In this document: positions 43,600 through 54,323 of the stretch, piece by piece
Layout: each line of letters opens with the position of its first letter
Position numbering within the stretch: position 1 is the first letter of the stretch
Assembly (NCBI GenBank): GCA_914767885.1
Contig: CAJZBQ010000027.1
Span: forward strand, 62,001-126,000
DNA from: Blepharisma stoltei
Lineage: Eukaryota > Ciliophora > Heterotrichea > Heterotrichida > Blepharismidae
Length of the DNA stretch: 64,000 bases
Direction of reading: 5' to 3'
Position numbers and translations under genes: made by a program
Notes under the pieces: generated by a model
The model's input: the letters and a program-made list of their open reading frames with translations, nothing else
Told to the model about the DNA's origin: nothing
Database searches by the model: none

Positions 43600-46500
43600 A
43601 TGAGTGTTTTATACCAAGAAGCCCATTCATATCAAATTTCAGTAGTAGACAGCCTAATAAACGACGCTGAAGCCTGAAAAAATACACAAGACGTCGTATT
43701 TTTAACAATGCAAGCATTTTATGAAATTCTCAAGCTTCATGGATCAAAAATTGGAGAACTTGACCACCTGCCAGCTCCCAGAGACAGAGCAGAAGACTCT
43801 AATTTATCCACACAGCGGAAATGAAGTGGCACACAGGTATTTGAAATATATGAAGAATTAAATAAAAAGCCGTCACTTGATGAAGTTAACGATTTGATTA
43901 AGCACAAATTGGCAAATTTAGATAGGACATCCCCGCCACTTCATGATCCCTCTCAAGATGATATAGATTTTGATATAGAGAGCAATAAATCTATAAGAGA
44001 ATTAGATGAAATTAGAGAAGAAATCCGTGAAATTAAGATAAAAATAAGTGAAGCTGCCAATCATTCAGAAATCAGAGTTATCTACGATCTGCTTGAGAAT
44101 AAAGCAAATATTCCAGACATATGAGAAGCATTGCAGCAAAAAGCAAATAAACAAGCAGTTATACCTATTTGCCAAGAATAGCCCACTAAGGAGCATTTTT
44201 TGGTTCGCCATTCTAATTTGGTTAGCCAGACAATATGACATGCTTAAGAATTTGGCAAGCCAACTATTGTCCGGCTACAAAAAATGCTCCTTAGTGGGCT
44301 ATTTTTGGTAAATAAGTATAATAATGTTTTAGCCAAAAAAGCCAACACTTCAGATTTTGAAAATTTAATGGCAATAAAAGCTGACAACAAAATAGTCCAA
44401 GAGCTGATTTCAAAAGTCGACGAAAAAATTGATATTTCTGCTATGGAAAATGCCACAAAAGACCTTGAAAAAAGGATAAATAAAGAAATTGAAGACTTTA
44501 AGAAGCAGCTTTTAGACGATTTTTCTCCTGTGTCTAGGACTGATTTTGATATTGAAATTCAAAAATTTGATAAAATGGTTGACAGTATTTATGAGCAAAA
44601 CGCAAATTCGATTAAAAATATTGAAAATACTGTAGAAAATATGATAAGGTCAAAATTAGAGAAAAATAGAGAAATTAATGTGAGCCAAGCCATTGATAGG
44701 TCGATGATTGAGACTATGAATAATCAGCTTAGGGATGAAATAAAAGAAATGAAAATATATATTAAATAATTTAAATGGTGTCTCAGCCCGGGCATAGCTC
44801 TCGCTCATTCAACTTCGAGCATATATTTAAATTATATCCGAGACAAACTTTTCCCTATTGCCGAAAGTAAGATAGCGATTCTATTTTTTGATTTCTATGA
44901 TGGTATCCTTCATTGCCCAAACTCAAGCAGCAGCCACAGAAGTTCATAATCTGCCCACCCTGCACTGGGGCATCAAGGCAATAAGAGGAGGAATAGGAAG
45001 AAGGGTAAAGGTTTCTGATGTAGTTTCAGGGGCCGAAGGAGGAGCAAGATAGTGTCCAACCTTTTCTTTGCTGGTAAATCATTTCAATCTAGCCCAGCTT
45101 GACTGATAGCATTACAAAGCAGATAGCCCTCTAGGGGTCCTTGTGACTGTGTAGCCAATAGGCGGAAGCCACCCTGCAATAAATTTAAGTTCAAAAAAAT
45201 ATTTATTACAGGTGACATTAGAAATAAAATAACAGAAATTAATGAAAAATTTGATTCTGTACAAGAGAAATATAATGAACAAAGAAGTAATGAAGAGTAT
45301 AAATTGAAATTATATGAAGAAGAAATTTTCAAGTTAAAAGCAAGTCAAGACTCATTAATTTCTTTAAAATCTGATTTTAAAAAAGTCTTCCAAGAGCTGC
45401 AAAAATCTGAAAGCGAAAGAAAAAATCAGTTAGAAGTCAGTGAATTTTGTAACAAATCGAATATGCAAACTTTAAATTTGTTAAAAAATTCAGTTGAATC
45501 GCTTGAAAAAGCTTTCCATGCAAACAACTATGAACTATCTGCACATGTAAAGCAAACAGACTCAAATTTTCAATCACAAAAAAGTTATTTTGAAAATGAG
45601 CTAAAATCCAATAAAAATGAATTTTTTGAGCTTTTTAATAAATTAGATGCAAATTTATTATGACAAAAAAGGCAGTTTGATGAGCAGCTGAAAATTAATA
45701 AAGAAGAATTAACAAAAATTTTGAATAATCCAGGATTTCAAGCAGCAGATAATAGTAATTTCGAAGGAGAATTAAAATTAGTTAAAGAAGAACTTATAAA
45801 GATAGTAAATGATTTTCAAACAAATTTTGAAGAAGAAATAAAAAGGAATAGAACCGAATTAGATAAATTTTCGAATAAATTAGAAAATGATTTGCAGAGA
45901 CAAGAAGCATTTTTAGAAGAAAAAATAAAATTAAGCAAGAATGAATTGAATGAAGCTTCAAATAAATTCAATGAAAAATTAGAAGAGTTGAAAAAGCAGG
46001 CTAGAGAAGATATGGAACTGAATAAAGGCGAATTTAATCCCATTTTTAATGATTTTGAGCTAAGATTAGCTGATCTAAAAAATCACATTGACGAACTAAA
46101 CAGTAAAAATTCTAAAAGTCTTCCACAAGCAAAATTTGATGAAAAAGAAATTTCAAAACTGCATTCTCTTTATAACGACCTATTGCAAAAAATTGTGGAA
46201 ATAGAAGAATCTTTATCAAAAAAAATAGACATAAAGGATTTTAATTCTGCTTTGCAAAATTCAGAGCACATGAAAATAATTTTATCATCTTTGTCGTCAA
46301 AAGCAGATGAAGCTGCTATTAATGAGCTAATAAAAATACAAGAAGAAATCAGCCAGCTCTACAGTTCTCTAAAAGAAACAGTTGAGCATAAAATGGCTCA
46401 TGAAAAAAGTAGCAAAGATATTGAAGAAATTAATATAATTGATGAGGATTATGAATTATCAGAAATAGAAAATATAAAAAAATGGATAATTTTGCTTCTT

Positions 46501-48037
46501 TTAAAAATAATACAATAATAATTTTATGCTGGTTTTTAGATTAATCTGAAAAGCATATAAAAATGACACAAGATGAATTCGCTTTAAATATTAAAAAAAT
46601 TGAAGGAATTCTTGAAAAAAAGGCAGACATTGAGGAAATTAATAAAAAAGTATCTGAAGAAATGCTATTTAACCTATTAAACGAAAAAGTTGACTATAAA
46701 CTCTATGAATATCTCGCTTCTTCCCAAAATGAAATTCTATTAAATATCGAAAATCTTGATAAAATTTTACAAGGAAAAGCAGAAAAAAATGACCTTGATA
46801 TAAAAGTTTCAAATAAAGATCTTAAAGAATTATTATCAAATAAAGCAGACACAATATCACTAATAGAGTTTCAAGAAACTGTTAAGAAAAATCTTAAAGA
46901 TCTTGAAGCAAAAATCCCACCAAAAAGGAAAAATACCGATCTAAGCCAAGAAAAAATTTTAAAAGAAACCCAAGCCTACATTTCAGCAAGCTAGTTTAGG
47001 TTATTAAAGTCAGCCGTTAGCCATATTGGTGACGCAGTCGCCAAAGACCTCCGTACGGGAGGTTCAACCGCTTTTCAGCCTACATTTCAGCAAGTTTATC
47101 TAAATTTCAAATAGGTGAAGTCAAAATTCTCCAAGAAAAATTTACAAAAGAGCTAGAACATATTAAAACAAGGATTAAAAGCTTTGTAAAATCCGATATT
47201 TTTGAGACATCAACTCGAGAAATCTACTCAATTTTGAATACAAAATTAGACTCTTCTTCCCTTTCAGAAATTATTAATAATCAAGAAGAAATAATGAAAA
47301 CTATTGAAAATTTAAATTTTGAGAAAAAAGATGAAAATCAAATAAAAGCCTTGGTAGAGGCAATTGATAATAAATTCAAAAAATTAAAATTGGATATAAA
47401 TACAAAATTCAGCTCATTTAAGAACGAAAAAGAGCATCTTTTTGAAGAACTCAGGAAGGAAAATGAAAAATCATTTGAGTATGTGCTAGGAGAATTAAGG
47501 AAAAAAGCAAGTAATAAAGAAATAAAAGGAATCCTTGATGCAAAAATTAATGCAGAAGAATACAAGCATGATTTAGCTGGATTTATTACAAAAGACGACT
47601 ATGAGACAAACATCCTTGAACAGTCGTTAATTAATGAAATTTTACTAGGAGAAAACTGCCTTGGGAAATGGCTTTGAAAGTCAGGAAAAGAAACAAATAA
47701 TTATATCCCATGGGAAACTGAAATTTCTAATACTTGTCCTACGAATTTTATATGAAAACCCAACACAATCGAAATTTCTGTAATAGCTCCTGGCCTCTAT
47801 GAAATTTCATATGGATTTTACTCCAGTAAAAAACCAAATATAACTGTGTATATTAATGACGAAATCGCTATAGAAGATAAACCAAACCCAAATAAACGCT
47901 GGATAAGGCATTCTGATGGTAATATATCAGGATTATCAAATATTTCCTTCATCGCTCTACCAGCCCGCGCAAATATTCGCATTTCTTATACATGTGAGAA
48001 AAAAGGTGAAGGATTTTTAAGTCTGAGAAAAATTTAA
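43600..48037 (+). CDS. Long coiled-coil protein with C1q/TNF-like C-terminal domain
   Basis: Segments 43600-44159, 44319-44764, 45209-46472, 46556-46990 and 47095-48037 (3648 nt, 1215 residues) after a palindromic IES, two retroposons and one short IES. Residues about 110-1050 are almost continuous coiled coil (SKVDEKIDISAMENATKDLE, KRNRTELDKFSNKLENDL). The last about 130 residues are a beta-rich module (NTIEISVIAPGLYEISYGFY, NITVYINDEIA, ISYTCEKKGEGFLSLRKI) with the aromatic and Gly spacing of C1q-like globular heads. Several Trp residues are UGA (WEALQQ, WQKRQF, WKSGKE, WKPNTI). No signal peptide is seen, so an intracellular role is likely. The domain assignment is from pattern. Confidence 0.72.
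44160..44318. other. IES, 159 bp, two-tier inverted repeat
   Basis: Outer arms of about 48 nt (ATAGCCCACTAAGGAGCATT is common to both) and an inner inverted pair TAGCCRGACAATA. TA at the boundary. Removal gives NKQAV-NNVLAKKANTS. Confidence 0.88.
44765..45195. mobile_element. Retroposon-like insertion, related to 55070-55603
   Basis: 431 bp, imperfect TSD AAAATATATATTA / AAAATATTTATTA (one mismatch, suggesting age). Left end AATAATTTAAATGGTGTCTC is shared with 56540-57074. The right half (44925-45180) is shared with 55340-55590, for example CAGCCACARRAGT and GACTGTGTAGCCAATAGGC. Confidence 0.83.
46473..46555. other. IES, 83 bp
   Basis: Flanked by ATATAAAAA direct repeat. Removal gives SEIEN-IKMTQDEFAL. 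Confidence 0.8.
46991..47076 (-). mobile_element. 5'-truncated retroposon, only 86 bp
   Basis: Perfect 18-bp TSD AGCCTACATTTCAGCAAG (46973-46990 and 47077-47094). Contains only the 3' end of the 24038/38073 family: CCTCCGTACGGGAGG hairpin remnant and minus-strand tail TTTAATAACCTAAAC. Removal gives TQAYISAS-LSKFQIGEV. Confidence 0.92.
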
Positions 48038-48040
48038 CTA

Positions 48041-48282
48041 ACTCCCCTTCGTGAGCGAACAAACCTTTGGAATAATCCCACCCTCCGATACGAACAAATA
48101 TTTTTTATGAAAAAATATTTAGATATATAGTGATTATTAATATAAAAGAATCTCTAGATACTTCTGTTTAATTTTATGCGGCTTAAAATTTTCAGAAATT
48201 TACTATAAAATTTATATATAAATTTTAAAAAAATTAACCTCCTCAGAGAGACCAAATTTTTTATTCGATCACTGAAGGGGAG
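48041..48282. mobile_element. MITE family A, copy 8 (TSD TAA)
   Basis: 242 bp flanked by TAA. It begins three bases after the stop codon of the coiled-coil gene. Confidence 0.85.
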
Positions 48283-48429
48283 TAAGTAGCATTATTTATA
48301 CATTAAATGTTAGTTGTAATACCTTTGGAGTCAGCTACAAATAACTGTTGAGAGGAGTCGCTTATTGCTGTTTTTAATGTATATTTTTATGCATAACTGC
48401 GGCTGAAGGCTAATTTTGCTATTAATATT
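48283..48429. other. Intergenic, with inverted ATACATTAAA/TTTAATGTAT ends
   Basis: 48298-48390 starts TATACATTAAATG and ends TTTTTAATGTATA, an inverted pair resembling the shared retroposon end motif. It may be a tiny eroded copy. No gene. Confidence 0.4.
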
Positions 48430-51164
48430 TTAATAAAAATTAGAAAAGTCTTTATTAGGATATTCAATGAAATTTGGCATAATTTTTGATTTGAGTCCAC
48501 TTGCGTCTTTCGTGCTTGCAATTCCAGTCGATTGGTATTCAGAGCTTGTGTGTTTTTTAGAGGTGGACTGAATTTTCATCCCAGACGCCGGAGATGCCAT
48601 CCCGCTAGGAGAAAACTCAGTTATAAACTCTCCTTGGTTTTCTATATCAACTGTATTCTGTTTATACTCTTGGGAGTCAAGTTTACTAGGAAAATTTAAA
48701 TTTATACTAATTAAAGAAGAATTATCTATTTAGTTTTCATTATAATTTTCTACAAAATATTCATTTTTATTAGAATACCTGATGCTTTTTCGAGTCTGTA
48801 TCAATTTTTGGTGTTTCGTTCCCTTTAAACATCATTTCCACCTCTTGCGTAGCACTCCCTGCGTTGATTAAATCTTCTAATTTCACATGCCTTGAATTTT
48901 TCCATTCTTCTTGTCCTTTTCCTATGCTTTCAGCTAGCATTTCTTCTCTAGCTCTTGCGCTTAAAGGATTTTCTGATGATAAAATTGTGTGTAGCAGCTC
49001 TTGGTCTGCTGGCAAGACCGCAATATTTTTTGGAGCTGTCCCTGTCATTTCATCATTTGTGTCACTTTCATTGTGGATATGCATTCTTTTTCTTCAGTTT
49101 GAGATACGGGCTGGAGGTTTTCCTCTTGAGCTTTTAGGTTCTTTGGCTTTTTGGCTGCTTCCTTTATATTTTTTGCTTTCAATATATATGCTATTTTTAA
49201 TAAATAGAATAATAAGGATTTTTTTTATAAAAAATTTAAAATTGATAGCAGAAAGTATATTAACTGATACATAAGCTCAATTTTTTCTGTATCATTATCC
49301 CTTATCATTTCAGCCAGTTTCATCAGCATCGGATTCAAATTTGCATTGAATAAATTTGCTTTTTTTAATATTGAAATAGGATATATACATAAAATGGCCG
49401 GAGACGAGCGACCCGTCCCTTCGTGGCGGTGTCCTTATGTATACCGGACGTGGTTTTTGGATGCGGAGAGCTACTCAAGGGAAGAGTTAGCCTCGAGGCG
49501 AGAGGCCCAGCCCAATTTCCGCTGATTTTGGGACTTGACCCGGGCAGCAGTTTTTCGCATTCTTTTTGCCAGTAGCGCGAGGCCCAGACTCGGTGTCCGA
49601 AAGAGGCAGGGTGAGTTACCTGCCTAGGCTACTTGGTGGCTTAGCCCCGAATCCCGCAAGGGGTTGAGTTCTTTCTTGGAGATGATCCGGGAAAGAGGGG
49701 AGGCGAAGCTAGACTAGAACTCAAGGGCGCAAGTCTCTCCAGTTAAAAGGGTCCTCTCATGAGGGCGATCTGGCCAACCGGAGGCAAAGACTGGCGTAAC
49801 TCGGGGCGGAAGGCTGAGTTGGAAATGGTGGTGCCCAGCAACAGTCGGCTGACGACTCATTAGGGCAACCCACTACCGAGAAACCGGGGGTTTCGGCCCG
49901 GGCTCAGAGAACCAGTGATGGAAGTCCATCCTTTTCGCTCGTGCCAGCACGGCTCCTCAAGGAGCGCGGAGGAATGCCACGCATGGAAGTAGGGACTATA
50001 AATACACAGCATAATCTAATCTAATCTAATCTAATATTGAAATAGCTTGCTTTATTTCATCAGGAGAAATTTGGACACAAATGCTGTCTTCGCTGTCATA
50101 TTCTGATTTTCAGCTTCCCATTGATTTTTCCATAGATATTCCTACATGACTATTCCCTTCTTGCTGCTGAGAATATTCTTCAATTAAAGTTTCTATTATA
50201 AATTAGATTAATTTTAAAGCAATATTTTAAAAAATTTGCTTTTATTCTAGAAAAATTGTAGAAATAAGTAATCCATAATAACGGTCAAGATAATTAAATA
50301 GAGAATAAACCTTTTGAAATCATTTCTTCTGATACATTTTGAGATGGAGGAATTGGAGGTAAGAGATTTAGCTGTTTTATTTGTGGTCGAGGCTTAGACG
50401 AGGACGATCTATGAGAAAAAGCACTACGGTTAGAAATCAAATCTTCTTCATATTTATTGGACGACGCTGATCTTATTGAAAGCTTTGCAGGTGATCGGGC
50501 TGGCTTAAGATTTTTCAGATTTAAATTCGGGATTTGCTTTTCTTCAGGAACTATTGTGCTGAGAAATTCTTTTTCAAGAATTTTTAGCTTCTTATTAAAT
50601 TCTTGTTTGATTTCGTTCTTTTTAGTTTTTTGTGAATTAAAATTCTTTTCAAGCTCTTTGAGATCATTATTCCATATATTTTTCACCTGAGCTAAAAAAT
50701 TTTTTAATTCTTTTTCTTTGTTCAGATATACCATTTAAATAGTAATTTAATTTTTTTATTATTAATATAGGCTTATTTTTTATAAAAAATAAATTAATCT
50801 TCAATTATTATTAAATTATTTTTTTTAATTGTGTATATTCGTTTTCCTTCGTATCGATTTGTTGCTTGAATTTCAAAATTCTTTTTTCTTCTATGGCGCT
50901 ATCTTTAATTTTTTTTAAAGCTAGTTTTTTCTGCTGGCTGTGAAATTTTGTTGATTTAGCTAAATCCTGGGTGAAATCTTCCCATGATTTTTGCAGATCT
51001 TGAAAAACTTCATAAATTTGGATAGCATTTTCTTGGCCAGTAGAAGCGTTGAGATCTTGGATGAAATTTTGTAGGTCTGCGCTGAATTCTAGGCTCTCTT
51101 TTGTAAGCAGTCGGATTTTGGTTTCTGAAGATTTACTTGAATACTCGTTATAAGATAAAGCCAT
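48430..51164 (-). CDS. Coiled-coil protein with Ser-rich middle
   Basis: Segments 48430-48726, 48776-49186, 49258-49379, 50046-50193, 50306-50730 and 50819-51164 (1749 nt, 582 residues). The N-terminus is a long coiled coil (QQKKLALKKIKDSAIEEKR, then YLNKEKELKNFLAQVKNI-W). Next come a Ser-rich basic linker (SIRSASSNKYEEDL, HRSSSSKPRPQ), an acidic helical block (SPDEIKQAISILKKANLF, LAEMIRDNDTEKIEL) and a disordered C-terminus. UGA codes Trp at SMGS-W-KSE and RISN-W-RKR. A gene split at 50734 (468 + 117 residues) is also in frame, but the coiled coil runs through the junction, so one gene is preferred. Family not recognised. Confidence 0.7.
48727..48775. other. IES, 49 bp
   Basis: TA-bounded. 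Removal gives KKHQV-DNSSLISINL. Confidence 0.7.
49187..49257. other. IES, about 71 bp
   Basis: Boundaries lie in ATATA tracts (71 or 74 bp both keep the frame). Removal gives ELMYQLI-YIESKKYKG. Confidence 0.65.
49380..50031 (+). mobile_element. 652-bp GC-rich retroposon-like insertion with (TAATC)n tail
   Basis: Perfect 14-bp TSD TAATATTGAAATAG (49366-49379 and 50032-50045). 5' end GATATATACATAAAATGGCC; 3' end is the microsatellite CATAATCTAATCTAATCTAA. Strongly GC-richer than the host gene; no ORF long enough to be a protein gene. Lies inside coding sequence of a minus-strand gene; exact removal restores KQAISI-LKKANLFN. Confidence 0.93.
50194..50305. other. IES, 112 bp
   Basis: TA-bounded. 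Removal gives EMISKGL-ETLIEEYSQQQ. Confidence 0.75.
50731..50818. other. IES, 88 bp (or intergenic)
   Basis: TA-bounded. Removal joins YTQLKKI to YLNKEKELKNF in one coiled coil. If not an IES, this is the gap between two genes. Confidence 0.6.
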
Positions 51165-51887
51165 TATTGTTATTTATAAGTTTGGTCAGCATAGAAAAAT
51201 ACTTAATCACCTCCTCTCTTTAAATTGAAACAAAATATTGGTAAAATTTTCAATTTTTGGGTGCTTTAATTGGAACAAATATTTTTTCAATATGATAATT
51301 TTATTGGTGAAATATACTAATTTTTATAAATTTAGTTTTAAACTAATTTAATGGAAAAAGTGCAAATAGAATATTATCTAAAGAGTTTTCGCGCACTGAA
51401 TCAATTAAATTTTTGAATTAATTCTTTCATAAAAATAATTTAAAATTCAAAAACATTCCGTTCTATTATATTTTTAAAAAATAATCAAACCCTCTAAATT
51501 GGTTCAGGATTTTTTTTTCAATTTAAATAGGTAGGGAATTTAATGAAATTCCATTTTAGACTATTTTTCTCTTTTAAAAATTAACTGATTTTTTAAATCA
51601 TTAACTCTCCCTCTGTGGGCGAGTAAAAATTTTGTATAGCATATATTCTTATATATATTATGCATAATTAATGATTACTATAATATAATCTCCAGCTAGT
51701 TCTGCTGAATTTTAAACAGTATGCATTCCAAAACATAAGCTTTACGAATAAATTAATTTTACTTTCCAGTTTTGCAAATTGATATTTTTTAAATTACGTA
51801 AAAATATTTTACTGTAAAATTTATATAAAATTTTAAACAAAATAACCCTCCACAAGAAAGTGGGAGAGTAAGGTTATCTTAGAATGG
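51165..51887. other. Intergenic region with two MITEs
   Basis: About 51210-51540 is a full-length but diverged MITE family B (CTCTCTTTAAATTG ... CAATTTAAATAGGTAGG). 51605-51868 is MITE family A, copy 9, flanked by TAA, left end CTCTCCCTCTGTGGGCGAG. No gene. Confidence 0.75.
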
Positions 51888-53789
51888 TTAGTCATCCCCT
51901 ATAACAGGACGTGTGGTATATTGCAAATTCTTAAAAAGCGTTCTTCTCATTTCTAAAACTTTTTCAATATCTGGCCCAGCTTGTTCATCAGGGGTAAATA
52001 TTTCTTCCGGCTTATCCACATCTTTGCAGAAATCCATATAGTTCACCTCTTCCATGTTGCCTTTGTCAAGATATCTCTTAAGAATTACCCGAAGATCCTC
52101 CTCAGTGGGAGCTAATGCAAGCTGGTTCAGAACCCTGCAGAACTGAGTTCTCGAAACATGCCCAGACTTGGTAATATCAAAATCTTGGAACATCGGGCGC
52201 AAATGGACCCTTCTATTTCTAATAATAACCTGGAAATTCATCAAGGCATTTTCCAATAAAACTCTTTCGCCTTCCGTAAAATCTAAATATTTTCTCCTGG
52301 CAGGCTGAGTGGAAATAAATGCAGGCGGCCTCACTTCTGGCAGTTTATCAAGCGGATCTGGAGCGCTTTCTACATATCTGCAGAACTCGGCATATCTGAT
52401 ATCTCCTCTTTCGTCTCTATATTTGTCTATCATTGCTTGTATGTCAGCTTCAGTAAGCCTTAAGCCAAGCATTCCTAAAGCTGAGGTAAATTGGCCTTCT
52501 TTGACGGTTCCTTTTCTAAGCCTGTCGTAGTCTCTGAAGAACTCGCTGGCTCTGATTCTTTTCATGGCGACCTCAGCTCTGAGCCTTTCTTCGACTTCTA
52601 GATGGTCTGCTTGTTTAGGGACTTCGGAGTCAAAAAATCTGGTCGCGGTGAGGTCTTGGACTGTTTGAGGCTTTGGCATAGGGTCATATGTGGTTTCTGT
52701 AGGCCCTGAAATAATGCCACCTATGGTGTCAACGTCGTCTACAGCTCGGCAGAAAGCTTGGTAATTGACGCCCAGGTGAGAGTCCTTGTAAAGGTTGATG
52801 ATAAGCTGAATTATGTCAGATTCCTCAGGCAGAAGCCCAGTTGTAGTCAAAACACGTTTAAATTGAGAAACAGTTACATGGCCTGTATTGGCTTTGTCGA
52901 AATCTTGGAAGACTGGTTTGACTAATATTCTTTGGACCTTCATAATTTGTTGGAATTGTTGAAGGGCGTTTTTAACTCTTTCTAATTCTGCAACGCTGAG
53001 TTTGGGGGATCCGACTTGTTTTTGGACTGCTTTGACTGGAGATGGCTCAGGAATAATTTTTAAAAAAATATTTTATAAAAATGCAGAAAAATGCTTACTC
53101 CCCCCCCCCTCCGTGAGCGAACAAAACCATTAGAAAAATCGCCATTTTTTGACCAAAAAACCCACCCTCCGTGAGTGAACAAAAAAATTTTTTAATAGAA
53201 AAAATTATAATGGAAAAAAATTTTGATATATAAGTGATAATTAGTATAATGAAATCTAGAGCTAATTCTGTTTAATTTTAAACAAATTGCGTTTTAAAAC
53301 ATAAATTTTGCAAATTAAATTAATATTTGCTTTCCCAATTTTGCAAATTAGGATTTTTTTTAAATTTCGAAAAAAAATATTTTTTATAAAATTTTTATAT
53401 ATAAATTTTTTTTTTAAAAAAAAAAATTAACCCCCCTCCGTGAGCGAACAAAATTTTTTTGTTCGCTCACGGAGGGGGGGGGGAGTTAAAAATTAAAAAA
53501 ATGGCTCAGATTCATCAAGATATGCTGATTCCATTTCTGAAAGGAATTGCCTATAGTTGATTTGGCCGCCATCGACCTTGAATAATGAACCAAGTGCGCT
53601 CATATCTGCTGATGTTAGTGGGAAGTTCATCATACTTAAAGCACGACGGAATTGAGCTTCACTGACTTCTCCTTTGCGAAGTGGATCAAAATCTGTAAAG
53701 AATTCTTTAGGGCGAATGCGCCTTTGTGCAGCTTCTAGCTTGATTCGGTTGAGTACTTGAGCCATAACGTTCAATAAAATGTCTACCAT
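51888..53789 (-). CDS. Multi-EF-hand protein
   Basis: Segments 51888-53050 and 53510-53789 (1443 nt, 480 residues) after removing a nested IES/MITE. Repeated EF-hand-like units alternate DFDPLRKGEVSEAQFRRAL, DFDKANTGHVTVSQFKRVL, DYDRLRKGTVKEGQFTSAL and DFDITKSGHVSRTQFCRVL with paired RYAEFCRYV/NYMDFCKDV half-sites. Most loops lack one or more calcium ligands, so many may be structural. Highly regular and well conserved, as in ciliate axonemal or cortical EF-hand proteins. GC content is slightly higher than in neighbours, suggesting strong expression or conservation. A second possible start Met is at 53765. Confidence 0.85.
53051..53509. other. IES (68 bp host) containing a nested MITE
   Basis: Direct repeat ATGGCTCAG at 53042-53050 and 53501-53509. 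Removal of one repeat plus all between gives DESEP-SPVKAVQKQVG in frame; no TA solution avoids a stop. The MITE at 53098-53485 sits in the IES at TTA. Confidence 0.83.
53098..53485. mobile_element. MITE family A, copy 10, longest and least eroded (TSD TTA)
   Basis: 388 bp. Left end has two direct copies of CTCCGTGAGYGAACAAAA about 60 bp apart. The right end is a perfect hairpin of the same motif (CCTCCGTGAGCGAACAAAA ... TTGTTCGCTCACGGAGG). Confidence 0.95.
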
Positions 53790-54020
53790 ATTCGAGAAAT
53801 CAAGATTTAAAATGGGCTAGAGCTTAATCTGTCCTAAAATTTAATTAAATAAATCGGTTTAAATCACAAATAAAGAGAATAAATAAATGATAGAAGTATA
53901 GGAAGCATGGATTAAAAATTTTAAAAAAATCAAAAAAATTATGCGATTTTATGAGAATTCCATAAAATTATGCGATTTTATCATAAAATTATATTTTAGT
54001 TATTGGATAAAATTACAAAT

Positions 54021-54323
54021 ATGGATCAAGGTCTGACGTCAAGAATAAGGAAACAAATTAGTGAGACTCCTGCTATTGTTTATAGCAAAACTTATTGCCC
54101 TTATTGCCATAGAGCTAAAGCATTACTAAATGAGCTCGGGGTAAACTATCAAGTAGTAGAATTAGATGTGATAAGTGAGGGAGGAAATATTCAGAGCAGC
54201 CTTTATGAGATTACAAATCAGAGGACTGTGCCAAATATATTTATTAAAGGAGAGCATATAGGGGGATACAGTGATTTAGTGCAAAAAAGAGAGAAAGTAG
54301 CCAGACAAACCGCTAAGCTTTAA
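54021..54323 (+). CDS. Dithiol glutaredoxin
   Basis: 100 residues from ATG 54021 to TAA. A short glutathione-dependent thiol-disulphide oxidoreductase of the thioredoxin fold: active site TYCPYCHRAK at residues 25-34 (Cys26, Cys29), the TVP loop in QRTVPNIFIKGEHIGGYSDL, and the GG glutathione-binding turn. Complete, uninterrupted and of normal length for a classical CPYC glutaredoxin. No targeting peptide, so probably cytosolic. An in-frame TTG at 54003 exists but the ATG is preferred. Confidence 0.95.
   Translation: MDQGLTSRIRKQISETPAIVYSKTYCPYCHRAKALLNELGVNYQVVELDVISEGGNIQSSLYEITNQRTVPNIFIKGEHIGGYSDLVQKREKVARQTAKL

Noticed and set aside
49380-50031. rRNA or other structured RNA gene because of high GC content
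   Set aside because: No match to rRNA landmarks recognised; TSD and (TAATC)n tail show an insertion.
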